Assembly: GCF_965223525.1 (NCBI RefSeq)
Contig: NZ_CBDCWX010000004.1
Location: forward strand, 434,001 to 498,000
Source of the DNA: Leptofilum sp965223525
Lineage (GTDB): Bacteria > Chloroflexota > Anaerolineae > Promineifilales > Promineifilaceae
Length of the DNA stretch: 64,000 bases
Direction of reading: 5' to 3'
In this document: in pieces, positions 34,629 to 44,122 of the stretch
Position numbering within the stretch: the first letter of the stretch is position 1
Layout of the letters: each line of letters opens with the position of its first letter
Notes under the pieces: model-generated
Database searches by the model: none
Told to the model about the DNA's origin: nothing
The model's input: the letters and a program-made list of their open reading frames with translations, nothing else
Position numbers and translations under genes: made by a program

Positions 34629-35357
34629 TTAGCCGTCGAAACGGTAGCCGATGCCGCGCACGGTGAGGATGCGGCGAGCGTTGCTGGGGTCTTCTTCGAT
34701 TTTTTCGCGCAGCCAGCGGACGTGGACATCCACCGTGCGGCTGTTGCCGTCATACGTCCAGCCCCAGACGCGCTCCAAAATGAGATCGCGCGAGAGGGCA
34801 ATGCCCTGATGGCGTGCAAGGAACAAAATGAGATCAAACTCCTTGGGCTTGAGGCGCAACGGTTTATCATTCAGGCGCACCTCACGCCGATTTTGGTCTA
34901 TTTCTAAATTGCCAAAGGTTAGCAGCGGGATGGGTGCTTCCAGGTTGGCATCGGCGTTGCCGTTTGTTTGGCTGTTTAGTGCTTCGCGGATGAGGTCTAC
35001 ACGGCGCAATAATGCTTTTACCCTGGCCATCAGCTCTCTCATGCTGAATGGTTTGGTAAGATAATCGTCTGCGCCCATTTCTAACCCTACGATTTTATCT
35101 ACTTCTTCGGTGCGGGCGGTGAGCATGAGGATGGGGAAACTAAATTCCTTGCGTAAAATGCGGCACACTTCAAAGCCATCTATTCCCGGCAGCATCACAT
35201 CCAGCACAATAAGGTCTGGTTTTTCCTGGCGGGCAAAGGTGAGGGCGGAACGGCCGTTCTTGGCCGTCACAACATGATAACCTTGGCGGCTCAGGTTGTA
35301 TTCCAGCATTTCTAGTAAGGTATTGTCGTCTTCGACAACAAGAATTTTTGTTTCCAT
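34629..35357 (-). CDS. phoB: Response regulator, OmpR/PhoB family
   Basis: A 242-aa regulator. The receiver domain shows ILVVEDDNTLLEML, the phospho-acceptor Asp in DLIVLDVMLPG and Lys in DDYLTKPFSMREL. A winged-helix DNA-binding domain follows (about 145-242: RREVRLNDKPLRLKPKEFDLI, GNSRTVDVHVRWLREKIEED, GIGYRF). A GTG 14 codons upstream is in frame, but the ATG at 35357 gives the canonical METKILVVEDD start. It is presumed to bind the box upstream of pstS. Confidence 0.92.
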   Translation of the reverse strand: METKILVVEDDNTLLEMLEYNLSRQGYHVVTAKNGRSALTFARQEKPDLIVLDVMLPGIDGFEVCRILRKEFSFPILMLTARTEEVDKIVGLEMGADDYLTKPFSMRELMARVKALLRRVDLIREALNSQTNGNADANLEAPIPLLTFGNLEIDQNRREVRLNDKPLRLKPKEFDLILFLARHQGIALSRDLILERVWGWTYDGNSRTVDVHVRWLREKIEEDPSNARRILTVRGIGYRFDG

Positions 35358-35426
35358 TTTTTCTTTTGTATCTCTGAAACGTGGTGGCGTCAATGGCACT
35401 TTTCCACTCGCCCAGTTGCTGCTGGC

Positions 35427-35432
35427 ATTATA
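35427..35432 (-). promoter_or_regulatory. -10 box upstream of phoB
   Basis: A perfect TATAAT on the minus strand, 69 bp from the phoB start, in the phoB/trpA divergent region. No consensus -35 was seen, as is common for activated promoters. Confidence 0.4.
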
Positions 35433-35526
35433 TACTTGCCGTCTTTACACAATTCCTAATCTGTAATCATGGATTTTTCCTGCGTACCAAAGCGCAGAAA
35501 GAATCTGCGGCTACCAGGGTAAGACG

Positions 35527-36336
35527 ATGACAAAATCTGGAACAGAACGCATTACGGCCGCTTTTAGCCACGCCAAACAAAAGCAAACGGCCGCACTCAT
35601 GCCGTACTTCACATTGGGCTACCCAGACGCCGCAACGTCGCTAGACATCATCGAGGCGATTGCACCGTACAGCGATTTGCTGGAGCTGGGCGTGCCGTTC
35701 AGCGACCCGCTGGCAGACGGGCCAACCGTGCAGCACAGCACCCAGATTTCGCTGGAAAATGGCACAACAACGGCAAGCTGCCTGGCAATGGTTCGGGAGC
35801 TGCGCCAGCGCGGCGTACAAACGCCAATCATGCTGATGGGGTACGTGAACCCAATTTTGGCCTATGGCGAAGAAAAGTACGTGCGCGATGCGGCAGATGC
35901 GGGTGCGGATGGTTTCATCGTGCCAGATTTGCCGCCGGAAGAAGCGGAATCGCTGGATAGCAAAGCTGCCGAGGCTGGCCTGGCCTTGATTCCATTTTTG
36001 GCACCCACCAGCAACCCCAGCCGCATCCAGATGGTGACGGCGCAAGCGCGTGGGTTCATTTACCTGTTGAGCGTGACGGGCGTGACGGGGGCGCGCAGCA
36101 AGATGCAGATGGATTTGGCGGATTTTGTGCAGCGTGTGCGCGAGAAGACGGCCGTTCCCCTAGCAGTTGGTTTTGGCATTAGCAATCCCACCCAGGCGGC
36201 AAAGGTTGGGGAACTGGCTGATGGCGTCATTATTGGCAGTGCGCTCATTAACGCGGTGAATGCGGCGGAGGACAAGGTGGATGCGGCCGTTCGGTTTGTA
36301 AAATCGCTGCGTGAAGGCTTACAGATGGAATTGTGA
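35527..36336 (+). CDS. trpA: Tryptophan synthase alpha subunit
   Basis: A 269-aa TIM-barrel enzyme cleaving indole-3-glycerol phosphate to indole and glyceraldehyde-3-phosphate. The catalytic Glu is in DLLELGVPFSDPLADGP and the catalytic Asp in GFIVPDLPPEEA. The phosphate-binding loop is AVGFGISNPTQAAKV followed by DGVIIGSALI. It stands alone, without trpB or other trp genes in the window. The start ATG follows AGGGTAAG. Its 3' end converges on the next membrane protein gene with 25 bp between. Confidence 0.95.
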   Translation: MTKSGTERITAAFSHAKQKQTAALMPYFTLGYPDAATSLDIIEAIAPYSDLLELGVPFSDPLADGPTVQHSTQISLENGTTTASCLAMVRELRQRGVQTPIMLMGYVNPILAYGEEKYVRDAADAGADGFIVPDLPPEEAESLDSKAAEAGLALIPFLAPTSNPSRIQMVTAQARGFIYLLSVTGVTGARSKMQMDLADFVQRVREKTAVPLAVGFGISNPTQAAKVGELADGVIIGSALINAVNAAEDKVDAAVRFVKSLREGLQMEL

Positions 36337-36361
36337 ATTGTGAATGAAAATTGCTAAATTA

Positions 36362-38359
36362 CTAATTACTCAGTTCTCCACGCACCAGACGAGGATTCGC
36401 CCAGTAAGCAGTGGCGTCTTCCGCTAAATTTTCCCCGAACAGTTCAAAATAGAGCGAGACGGCCGTATCCGAGAAAAGTGCCAGCGGTATTTTCACAGGC
36501 TGCCACCCGGTTCCCACAGCGTCGCCAGATTCATACAATATTTGTTCTTCACCGCTGCTGGTAACAAGCCGAATACGGTATTGCAGGCCCGGTGTGGGCA
36601 AGACGGCCGTATGCAATTCACTATTTCCCGGCAGCGTCAGGTCAATTTTGTGCGACAACCACCAATTATTTTGCGGCTTCATGCTCAATGCTAGCTGGCT
36701 GCCGTTTGGGGCGCGGTAAACCGCAAGGCTGGTGACGGCGGCGGGGTCGGATACGGCCGTTTCGCTCCCATCCTCATCCCGCCAAACTTGCTGCCCCGCC
36801 TGTGTCCACAAAAAAATCGTTTCTTCATACTGTTGCAGCGATGGCATCAGATTGTAAACTTGCCCATCCTGATAATCCAGCACCTTAAACGTGGGGTCGG
36901 CCCGGTCTGTGAGGCGTAGTTGTGACAGAGTGCCACCGGGTCGCTCTAGCGGCGTATCGTACCAAAGCTGTACCACCGTGCGCGTAAATTGTGGCGCAAT
37001 GGGGAACCGCACGGCAAAGAAATGATCATCTGATGAGATAGTGGGGAACAGTTCCGCAAGTTGGGCACGCGCTTCCGCTTCTTCCGTGACGTTTGCCAGC
37101 CATTTCTGTTGGATTTGGCGGATGTGGCTAAGATGGTAAAGAGATACGGCCGTAACCATCACCACTGCCATTCCCATAACCCACCGCGACTGGTTCATCT
37201 TTTTCTCTTTTCTCTGGGTTCTCCGTAGTGAAAAAAAGTGAGCCAAAATCATCTCAAACGTGGCACCGATAGCCAGTATCAGTCCAATTATGCCCTGATA
37301 AATGTGCCGCCCCGCGTACAGTTCCGGTAACTGCGTCCACAGCGCCAAATAGATAAAAGCCAGATGCAGCAATAGCCACGCCAGCCCCAGCCGTACGGTG
37401 CCATTTCCCCGCCAAAACCAGATGCCCAGCAGCCCAATCATGGCCATTGCAAACAAGGAAACGGCCGTTCCACCCAGATTCAATAAATTTGTGAGGTAAG
37501 TAAACCGGTATGCGGTGACGGCGACAAATTGGGATAGCTCAGTCCAGGTAAAATATGTGAACCATTCGGCCGTTTCTCGGCTGCCAATGTCCACGGTGAG
37601 GTTGGGGCGAGTGAACATGATGATGATGTAAACTACGGTGAACAGAGCGAGGCCAACGAAGGCGAAAAGTTCTTTTTGGGAGAGTAGAGATTGGAGATTA
37701 GAGATTACGCCGCGAACGTTTAATCTCCAGTCTCCAATCTTCGATCTCTCTGCCAACAGTAGCAGAAACAAAAATGGTGGCAGCAATATGCTTTCTTCAT
37801 GAGACCAAAAGGTGAGCAGGCAGAAGAGGAGGGTGAGTAGAAGGTGGCGGTTGGACGGCCGTTGCAAATACCGTAACCACGCACTCACCGCCAGCAAAGA
37901 AAAGAGTGCCGCCAGCACAATGGCAATGCTGCTCAACCAGCTCACCACATCCACCCAATGGCTATGAATGGCAAAAAGTGTGGCGACGAGAACAGCCGTA
38001 ACCGACCCAATTTTTAGCTGTTGCGCTACACGATAAACCGCCGAAACCGTCAAAGCATGAAACAGCAGTGCCACCCAATAATAGCCGTTGGGCAAAAAGT
38101 GAAAAACCGCCTCTAATGCACCCAACCACACCAGTTGCAGCGGCCGATAATACCAGTTTGTGGCATAAGGGTTGAAGAGAGAAAAATATTCTAGGGGATT
38201 GGCAACGGCCGTCTTGATATAATCAAATTGCACATAGTCATCGCCTACAAACGCCCAGTCAAACGGCGGATAATAGATTGAGAGCGTAATGAGAAGGAGG
38301 CCGATAAATGCCAGTCGTGAATACAGCTTGTTTCGTGTCATCCGTTCTTGTTGTATCAT
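36362..38359 (-). CDS. Polytopic membrane protein, possible GT-C type glycosyltransferase
   Basis: A 665-aa protein. Residues about 10-400 hold about ten hydrophobic helices; residues about 425-665 are soluble and beta-rich. The N-terminal layout (first helix, then FDWAFVGDDYVQFDYIKTA with an acidic pair, then YRPLQLVWLGALEAVFHFLPNGYYW) resembles GT-C/PMT-like glycosyltransferases, whose catalytic Asp lies in the first outer loop. No exact family recognised. A second in-frame ATG at 38341 is possible. It faces away from the DUF255 gene. Confidence 0.62.
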   Translation of the reverse strand: MIQQERMTRNKLYSRLAFIGLLLITLSIYYPPFDWAFVGDDYVQFDYIKTAVANPLEYFSLFNPYATNWYYRPLQLVWLGALEAVFHFLPNGYYWVALLFHALTVSAVYRVAQQLKIGSVTAVLVATLFAIHSHWVDVVSWLSSIAIVLAALFSLLAVSAWLRYLQRPSNRHLLLTLLFCLLTFWSHEESILLPPFLFLLLLAERSKIGDWRLNVRGVISNLQSLLSQKELFAFVGLALFTVVYIIIMFTRPNLTVDIGSRETAEWFTYFTWTELSQFVAVTAYRFTYLTNLLNLGGTAVSLFAMAMIGLLGIWFWRGNGTVRLGLAWLLLHLAFIYLALWTQLPELYAGRHIYQGIIGLILAIGATFEMILAHFFSLRRTQRKEKKMNQSRWVMGMAVVMVTAVSLYHLSHIRQIQQKWLANVTEEAEARAQLAELFPTISSDDHFFAVRFPIAPQFTRTVVQLWYDTPLERPGGTLSQLRLTDRADPTFKVLDYQDGQVYNLMPSLQQYEETIFLWTQAGQQVWRDEDGSETAVSDPAAVTSLAVYRAPNGSQLALSMKPQNNWWLSHKIDLTLPGNSELHTAVLPTPGLQYRIRLVTSSGEEQILYESGDAVGTGWQPVKIPLALFSDTAVSLYFELFGENLAEDATAYWANPRLVRGELSN

Positions 38360-38377
38360 CCAGAGAATGTTTTTTGT

Positions 38378-38486
38378 GTAAAAGCCAACAAATATCTTGA
38401 ATTAGATTGAGCGGATAGTTGGCTTTTACTTGAGCAAACCACAGCGAAATTATCCGTTAGTTTTTAAGATATTTTCTGTGGTTTGC
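38378..38486. repeat. Pair of inverted hairpin elements with complementary loops
   Basis: Hairpin 1 has arms GTAAAAGCCAAC (38378-38389) and GTTGGCTTTTAC (38418-38429). Hairpin 2 has arms GCAAACCACAG (38434-38444... within 38434-38444) and CTGTGGTTTGC (38476-38486). Loop 1 contains AAATATCTT and CGGATA, and loop 2 their complements TATCCG and AAGATATTT. Read in opposite orientations the two are similar elements with different arms. Confidence 0.6.
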
Positions 38487-38532
38487 ATGAATCGTTAATT
38501 GTTAATGGTAAATGGTTAATTGTCAAAATCCG

Positions 38533-38595
38533 AGGTGACTGGCACTGGTTTTAGATGATGCACCTGTCGAATGGTTTGACCAGTGCCAGTCACCT
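38533..38595. repeat. Dispersed palindromic repeat, copy 2 (GTGACTGGCAC family)
   Basis: Arms AGGTGACTGGCACTGGT (38533-38549) and ACCAGTGCCAGTCACCT (38579-38595) with a 29-nt loop, same plan as 5610-5675. Confidence 0.8.
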
Positions 38596-38613
38596 ATCTT
38601 GTGAAGGAGATTT

Positions 38614-40650
38614 ATGCCCAACAAATTAGCGCAAGAAAGTAGCCCATACTTGCTGCAACACGTTGATAATCCTGTTGATTGGTATTCCTGGGACGAGGAA
38701 GCGTTGCACAGAGCCAGGCACGAAGATAAGCCAATATTGCTTAGTATTGGCTACGCCGCCTGCCACTGGTGCCATGTCATGGCCCATGAATCGTTTGAAG
38801 ACCCGACAACGGCCGCTTTCATGAACAAACATTTTGTCAACGTGAAGGTAGACCGGGAAGAACGCCCCGACCTGGACGCCATTTACATGCAGGCCGTGGT
38901 GGCCATGACAGGGCAGGGCGGCTGGCCGATGACGGTTTTCCTGACACCCGATGGCCAGCCGTTTTACGGCGGTACTTACTTTCCACCCGCACCACGGTAT
39001 GGGATGCCCAGCTTTATCCAGCTCATGCAAGGCATCATCAATGCCTGGCAAACCAAGCGGCAAGAGATTTTGCAAAGCGCGGGGGACATCACCAAACATT
39101 TAAGGCGAACGGCCGTTCTCACGGGCGAAGAAGATGTGCTAACCCCAGGCATGTTTGGCAAAGCAACGGCCGCATTAGCCCAAACGTTTGACCACGAGCG
39201 CGGCGGCTTTGGCGGCGCACCGAAATTTCCCCCTTCGATGACAGTGGAATATTTGCTGCAAAGCTTTGTGCTGCACAAAGATAGCCGCACCCTGCACATG
39301 GCCGAGACCACGCTCAAAAAGATGGCCTACGGGGGCATGTACGACCAGCTTGGCGGCGGCTTCGCCCGCTACTCTACAGATATTCATTGGCTTGTTCCCC
39401 ACTTTGAAAAGATGCTGTACGACAACGCCCTGCTGGCTCGCGTTTACCTGCACGCCTACCAAGTGACCGAGGAGCCGCTCTATCGTCGCATCGCCGAGGA
39501 AACGCTGGATTTTGTAGTGCGCGAACTGCGCCACGAAGCTGGTGGCTTCTACAGCAGCTACGACGCCGACAGCGAAGGTGAAGAGGGTAAATTTTACACC
39601 TGGTCTGCCCCAGAAATTGAAGGGTATCTGGGTGAAGACGCTGAGCTTTTCAAACTTTACTACGGCGTTACCGAGACGGGCAACTGGGAAGGAACCAATA
39701 TTCTCAACATCCAAAAAGAGCTGGATGAGGTGGCCTGGGCAGCCAAAATGAGCGAAAAAGAGGCAGCGGAGCGACTGGCTGCCGCCAAGCAAAAACTATA
39801 CGATATCCGTGCCCAACGCATTTGGCCAGGGCTGGATGACAAGGTGCTAACCGCCTGGAACGGCCTCATGCTGGCAACCTTTGCCGAGGCTGGGCGTGTC
39901 TTGAATCGGCCAGACTACACGGAAACGGCCGTCCGCAACGCCCAATTCCTCTACAAAACCATGCGAACAGGGGACGGCCGTCTGCTACGCACCTGGAAAT
40001 CTGGCTCAGAAGCAAAATACAACGGCTACCTCGAAGATTATGCCTACCTGGCCGATGGGCTGCTGGCACTTTACCAAACCACCTTCGATGAGCAATGGTT
40101 CACCTGGGCACACGAGCTGGCAGAGATGATGCGAACCCACTTTTACGACGCCGATCATGGCGGCTTTTTTGATACCTCCGACGACCACGAAGCCCTCATC
40201 CACCGCCCCAAAGATTTGCAGGACAACGCCGTGCCCAGCGCCAACGCCATGGCGGCGCAGGTGCTGCTCAAGCTCAGTTTGTATTTGGGGAATCAGAACT
40301 ATTGGGACGTGGCCGAAACGGCCGTTTCCTCCCTCTACGGCGCGATGGTGCAACATCCGAATGCATTTGCTCATTGGTTGTGTACGGCCGTTTTCATTAC
40401 CAGCCAGCCCAAAGAAGTGGCCATCATCGGTGACCCGGCTGCGCCAGACACCCAGGCACTCATCCACACCACCTTTGCCGCCTTCCGCCCCAACCTCATG
40501 GTGGCTGCTGGGGAAGCTAGCAGCCAAATCCCCCTCCTCACCGAGCGCCAACGTTTGGAGGACAAAGCTACCGCCTACGTCTGCCGCCACTTCGTTTGCC
40601 AGCAGCCAGTAAATACGCCAGAAGCCCTGGCAGCGCAGCTGGCTAGCTAA
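38614..40650 (+). CDS. DUF255 thioredoxin-domain protein (YyaL/SPATA20 family)
   Basis: A 678-aa protein. The N-terminal thioredoxin-like domain (about 1-165) begins NKLAQESSPYLLQHVDNPVDWYSW and has the redox motif GYAACHWCHVMAHESFED (CHWC). The rest is an alpha/alpha toroid related to N-acylglucosamine 2-epimerases and GH127-like folds (GGFGGAPKFPPSMTVEYLL, YDQLGGGFARYSTDIHWLVPHFEKMLYDNALL). The family is widespread but its reaction is not established. The ATG has AAGGAGA at good spacing. Four in-frame ACGGCCGT copies lie in variable loops. Confidence 0.92.
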   Translation: MPNKLAQESSPYLLQHVDNPVDWYSWDEEALHRARHEDKPILLSIGYAACHWCHVMAHESFEDPTTAAFMNKHFVNVKVDREERPDLDAIYMQAVVAMTGQGGWPMTVFLTPDGQPFYGGTYFPPAPRYGMPSFIQLMQGIINAWQTKRQEILQSAGDITKHLRRTAVLTGEEDVLTPGMFGKATAALAQTFDHERGGFGGAPKFPPSMTVEYLLQSFVLHKDSRTLHMAETTLKKMAYGGMYDQLGGGFARYSTDIHWLVPHFEKMLYDNALLARVYLHAYQVTEEPLYRRIAEETLDFVVRELRHEAGGFYSSYDADSEGEEGKFYTWSAPEIEGYLGEDAELFKLYYGVTETGNWEGTNILNIQKELDEVAWAAKMSEKEAAERLAAAKQKLYDIRAQRIWPGLDDKVLTAWNGLMLATFAEAGRVLNRPDYTETAVRNAQFLYKTMRTGDGRLLRTWKSGSEAKYNGYLEDYAYLADGLLALYQTTFDEQWFTWAHELAEMMRTHFYDADHGGFFDTSDDHEALIHRPKDLQDNAVPSANAMAAQVLLKLSLYLGNQNYWDVAETAVSSLYGAMVQHPNAFAHWLCTAVFITSQPKEVAIIGDPAAPDTQALIHTTFAAFRPNLMVAAGEASSQIPLLTERQRLEDKATAYVCRHFVCQQPVNTPEALAAQLAS

Positions 40651-40827
40651 ATGATCGGGTAGGCAAAATTTCAATTATGCAGCTATCATTTATCGGGAAA
40701 AGATTCCAAAAGTCTTCTTGATGATTCGTTCAGCACCAGAGTAAACCGAGACTTTTAAAATCTACGCTGCGTAACATCAATTCATAATTCATCCTTCCTA
40801 ATTCATAATTTCCAGAGGAGACGAGCA

Positions 40828-41973
40828 ATGTCTGACAAACAGCTAACCATGGGCGTCATCGGCACGGCCAACAAGGAAAACGAACAACGCGCCCCGCTTG
40901 ATCCGGTTCATTTAGGGCAAATTGACCCTGGCCTGCGGCAGCGCATTTTTATGGAGACCGGGTATGGCACCCGCTTCAACGTCACAGATGTCGAACTGGA
41001 GAAGCAGGTGGCCGGATTGATGCCCCGCGAGGCGCTGTTTGAGCATTGCGACATTATTTTGCTGCCCAAACCAACCGAGGCAGATCTACCCTCCTTTCGT
41101 GAGGGGCAGATTTTGTGGGGCTGGCCCCATTGCGTACAAGGGCCAGCCATCACGCAAGCAGGCATAGACAAGCGACTCACCATGATTGCTTGGGAAGCGA
41201 TGAACATTTGGCGCAACGATATCTGGCAGGCACACGTTTTTCAGAAGAACAATGAGCTGGCCGGCTATTGCAGCGTCCTTCACGCTTTGCAGCTCAATGG
41301 CATGACGGGCTTGTACGGCCCACCAAAGCGGGCAGCGGTGATCAGCTTTGGCTCCACCAGCCGAGGTGCCATTCATGCGTTACGCAGCCAAGGGTATCAT
41401 GATATTACCGTCATCACTTATCGGCATCAGTTAGCAATTGTGGCCCAAATGCCCGGCGTCACCTATTGGGAATACACGCTCTCAGATGCGGGGGACGTTT
41501 TGGTAGTGCAGGATGATCAAACAGAGTCAATCGCTGAGGTGCTGGCTGATTTTGACATTGTGGTGAACTGTATTTTGCAAAATCCAAATCGGCCGTTGAT
41601 GTTTGTGCAGGGGGATGAGATTGATCGTTTTCGGCCAGGCTCCCTCATTGTGGATGTAAGCTGCGATGCTGGCATGGGCTTTGATTTTGCCAAACCCACA
41701 TCTTTTGCCGATCCTATCTTTGCGGTTGGGAATGGCATTACTTATTACGCAGTTGATCACTCGCCATCATACCTTTGGCGCTCAGCCACGTATGAAATTA
41801 GCTTTGCGCTCTTGCCGTACATTGAGGTGGTGATGAATGGGCCAGATGCCTGGCGCGAAAATGAAACCATTCGCCGCGCTATCGAGATTGAAAATGGCGT
41901 GATTCAAAATGAGGATATTTTGCAGTTTCAGAACCGTTCCGCAGCCTATCCACATGAGTTTCTGTCCAAATGA
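40828..41973 (+). CDS. ceo: N5-(carboxyethyl)ornithine synthase
   Basis: A 381-aa member of the alanine dehydrogenase/transhydrogenase-N superfamily. Motifs typical of the CEOS branch: GVIGTANKENEQRAPLDP, METGYGTRF, ILLPKPTEADL, GWPHCVQGPAITQ, MIAWEAMNIW, FQKNNELAGYCSVLHALQLNGMTGLYGP and the NAD-binding VISFGSTSRGAIHAL. The known enzyme reductively couples pyruvate with the side-chain amine of ornithine or lysine using NADPH. Start ATG follows GAGGAG. It overlaps the next gene by 4 bp (ATGA). Confidence 0.82.
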   Translation: MSDKQLTMGVIGTANKENEQRAPLDPVHLGQIDPGLRQRIFMETGYGTRFNVTDVELEKQVAGLMPREALFEHCDIILLPKPTEADLPSFREGQILWGWPHCVQGPAITQAGIDKRLTMIAWEAMNIWRNDIWQAHVFQKNNELAGYCSVLHALQLNGMTGLYGPPKRAAVISFGSTSRGAIHALRSQGYHDITVITYRHQLAIVAQMPGVTYWEYTLSDAGDVLVVQDDQTESIAEVLADFDIVVNCILQNPNRPLMFVQGDEIDRFRPGSLIVDVSCDAGMGFDFAKPTSFADPIFAVGNGITYYAVDHSPSYLWRSATYEISFALLPYIEVVMNGPDAWRENETIRRAIEIENGVIQNEDILQFQNRSAAYPHEFLSK

Positions 41974-42335
41974 ATGACGACGAGATTACTTTTCAAATCA
42001 AGCGCATTTACGATACGCCCGACTCCCATGACGGCTTTCGTGTGCTGGTAGACCGCCTCTGGCCGCGCGGCATTAGGAAGGAAGATGCCCAGCTTGATTT
42101 ATGGCTGGGTGATATTTCCCCCTCTTCCCGTCTCCGCAAATGGTTTGGTCACGATCCAACTCGCTGGGACGATTTTCTAGAGCGTTACTTTGCTGAACTC
42201 GATGCAAACCCGCAGGTGGTGACAGAGCTGTTTCAGAAAGCGACCAGCGGCAAAATAACGCTGCTTTTTGCTGCCAAAGATGTGCAGCACAACCACGCGG
42301 TTGCCTTAAAAATGTACCTTGAAGGGGAAGAGTAG
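41970..42335 (+). CDS. DUF488 family protein
   Basis: A 121-aa protein with the DUF488 pattern: IKRIYDTPDSHDGFRVLVDRLWPRGIRKEDAQLDLWLGDISPS, LRKWFGHDPTRWDDFLERY and ITLLFAAKDVQHNHAVALKMYL. Biochemical role unknown. Its start overlaps the ceo stop, so the two are translationally coupled and may be functionally linked. Confidence 0.9.
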   Translation: MNDDEITFQIKRIYDTPDSHDGFRVLVDRLWPRGIRKEDAQLDLWLGDISPSSRLRKWFGHDPTRWDDFLERYFAELDANPQVVTELFQKATSGKITLLFAAKDVQHNHAVALKMYLEGEE

Positions 42336-42439
42336 CGTATCTTTAAAATAAAATAGGTAGATCGTCTCGTTGTCGGTGCGGTGCAAGTTACGTATCCTCG
42401 TACACTCAGTAAAAAATGTAACCATTTTGGAGGAAATTA

Positions 42440-43399
42440 ATGAAAATTGCTGTAACAGGGGCTGCTGGCTTTATCGGTTCCCATTTAGCTGAAGCGTTGG
42501 TGAAACAGGGGCATGAGGTTGTTGGGATTGACAACTTTGCCAATTACTACTCGGCGCAGCTTAAACAAGCCAATGCGGAAGATATTGCGGCAGCGGGGGT
42601 AACGCTGCATCGCTTGGATTTGGCTGAGGATGATCTCTCATCTTTATTGGCAGATGTGGAATTTGTGTTTCATTTGGCGGGGCAGCCGGGCATTTCGGCC
42701 ACGGTGTCGCTGGCGGATTATATGAGGAACAATGTGGTAGTGGCCGACAGGCTACTAACGGCTTGCCAGCAGCAGAAGTCTCTGCGCTGTTTTGTGAACG
42801 TGTCTACGTCGTCGGTATACGGCCGTCACGCCTATGACCCCGAAACCGAACCCCCCAAACCAACCTCGTACTACGGCGTCACCAAGCTGGCTGCCGAGCA
42901 GTTGGCACTGGCAGCCCATCGTGAAAAAGGCTTCCCCGCCTGTTCGCTGCGGATATTTTCTGTTTACGGCCCGCGTGAGCGGCCAGAGAAGCTGTATCCC
43001 AAACTCATCCGCAGCATCCTTACCGATACGCCGTTCCCCCTGTTTGAAGGCAGCGAAAATCATTCGCGCAGCTACACGTTTGTGGGTGACATCATCGAAG
43101 GCTTTGTGTCTGTACTAGAGCGACCTGAAAATGTGATTGGTGAAATTATCAACCTGGGCAGCGATGTGGAGATGACTACGGGGCAAGGTATTGGCCTTAT
43201 TGAGGAAATCATGGGTAAAAAGGCTAAACTGGACATCCGCCCCAAGCGGCCTGGCGACCAGCTACACACCTGTGCCAACATTGGCAAAGCGCGAGAACTG
43301 CTAGGCTACGCACCTCACACCCAGCTTGCCGACGGGCTAGAAGCGGAGGTAGATTGGTATGTGAATCGCATTTACGCCAACGGGTTGCACAATGTTTAA
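42440..43399 (+). CDS. NAD-dependent nucleotide-sugar epimerase/dehydratase
   Basis: A 319-aa extended short-chain dehydrogenase. NAD-binding TGAAGFIGSHLAEAL, active site STSSVYG and YYGVTKLAAEQLAL (YxxxK), and substrate block YGPRERPEKLYPKLI. It is most like UDP-glucuronate 4-epimerase or UDP-glucose 4-epimerase types; the exact sugar cannot be read from sequence. GGAGG lies 7 bases upstream of the ATG. Confidence 0.88.
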   Translation: MKIAVTGAAGFIGSHLAEALVKQGHEVVGIDNFANYYSAQLKQANAEDIAAAGVTLHRLDLAEDDLSSLLADVEFVFHLAGQPGISATVSLADYMRNNVVVADRLLTACQQQKSLRCFVNVSTSSVYGRHAYDPETEPPKPTSYYGVTKLAAEQLALAAHREKGFPACSLRIFSVYGPRERPEKLYPKLIRSILTDTPFPLFEGSENHSRSYTFVGDIIEGFVSVLERPENVIGEIINLGSDVEMTTGQGIGLIEEIMGKKAKLDIRPKRPGDQLHTCANIGKARELLGYAPHTQLADGLEAEVDWYVNRIYANGLHNV

Positions 43400-43406
43400 G
43401 AAACAA

Positions 43407-43880
43407 TCATGCGTGGCGACGAGCCAGTTCTTGCTTTAGGCTCATCTCGCCCTGGCGCATTGCCCAATGGTGGTTGGCAGAAAAGATTGGCTTGAGCAGA
43501 AAGGAGAGGGTTCGCAGCAACGGTTTTTCGGCACGGATGCGCCAATCGTAGTGGATATTTACCCAGTCGCCATCTTGCTCAAATGTCCAAATGCCGCTGC
43601 CTTCAAAATCTCCCCAGGCTTCCAGGGAAAATCCGTGGGGATGCCTATTTTCAGTGACGCGAAACTGCCAGCGCAGTGTGTAGGGCAACCAGCCTTTGGT
43701 GTGTAAATCAACCACCTTGCCGATGCCGTTTTCATCGCCTGACTCTAACTCTTTTACTTCCAGATAAACAGACGGCCACCAGCGTGCCAGATCAGGGGCA
43801 TTGCCTAAAACGTCGCTGATTTCTTCACAGGTGCTTTGCATGCGCCAATGGGTTACAAAAGCATATTCGTTACTTGCCAT
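43407..43880 (-). CDS. SRPBCC (START-like) family protein
   Basis: A 157-aa polyketide-cyclase/START-like protein: YAFVTHWRMQSTCEEISDVLGNAPDLARWWPSVYLEVKELE, then beta strands with LRWQFRVTENRHPHGFSLEAWGDFEGSGIWTFEQDGDWVNIHYDWRI. The fold forms a hydrophobic cavity for a small ligand. No ligand is implied by context. Convergent with the epimerase. Confidence 0.8.
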   Translation of the reverse strand: MASNEYAFVTHWRMQSTCEEISDVLGNAPDLARWWPSVYLEVKELESGDENGIGKVVDLHTKGWLPYTLRWQFRVTENRHPHGFSLEAWGDFEGSGIWTFEQDGDWVNIHYDWRIRAEKPLLRTLSFLLKPIFSANHHWAMRQGEMSLKQELARRHA

Positions 43881-43906
43881 AGATTTCCCTCTTTATCCGA
43901 ATATTG

Positions 43907-43925
43907 GCCACAGCGTTCACAGAGG
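43907..43925. repeat. Short dispersed repeat (GCCACAG..CACAGAGG family)
   Basis: GCCACAGCGTTCACAGAGG in the 242-bp divergent gap before pspC. The same gap also has the common motif CTTCGGCTACGCTCAGGAC (about 43976-43994). Confidence 0.5.
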
Positions 43926-44122
43926 ACTTTGAGGCACTACTCTTTTTTCTGCTTCGGTTGCGTAGCATAAGCCCTTCGGCTACGCTCAGGACGGACCTGT
44001 GGCTTTTTCGGATAGATTCTTATTTTGCAACGGATCTTCGTTATTTGCGTAGAAATATGCAGAACGAAACAATAAACTATTTGCCTACATTAAGGCAAGT
44101 GGATCGATATGTGGAGGTAATA

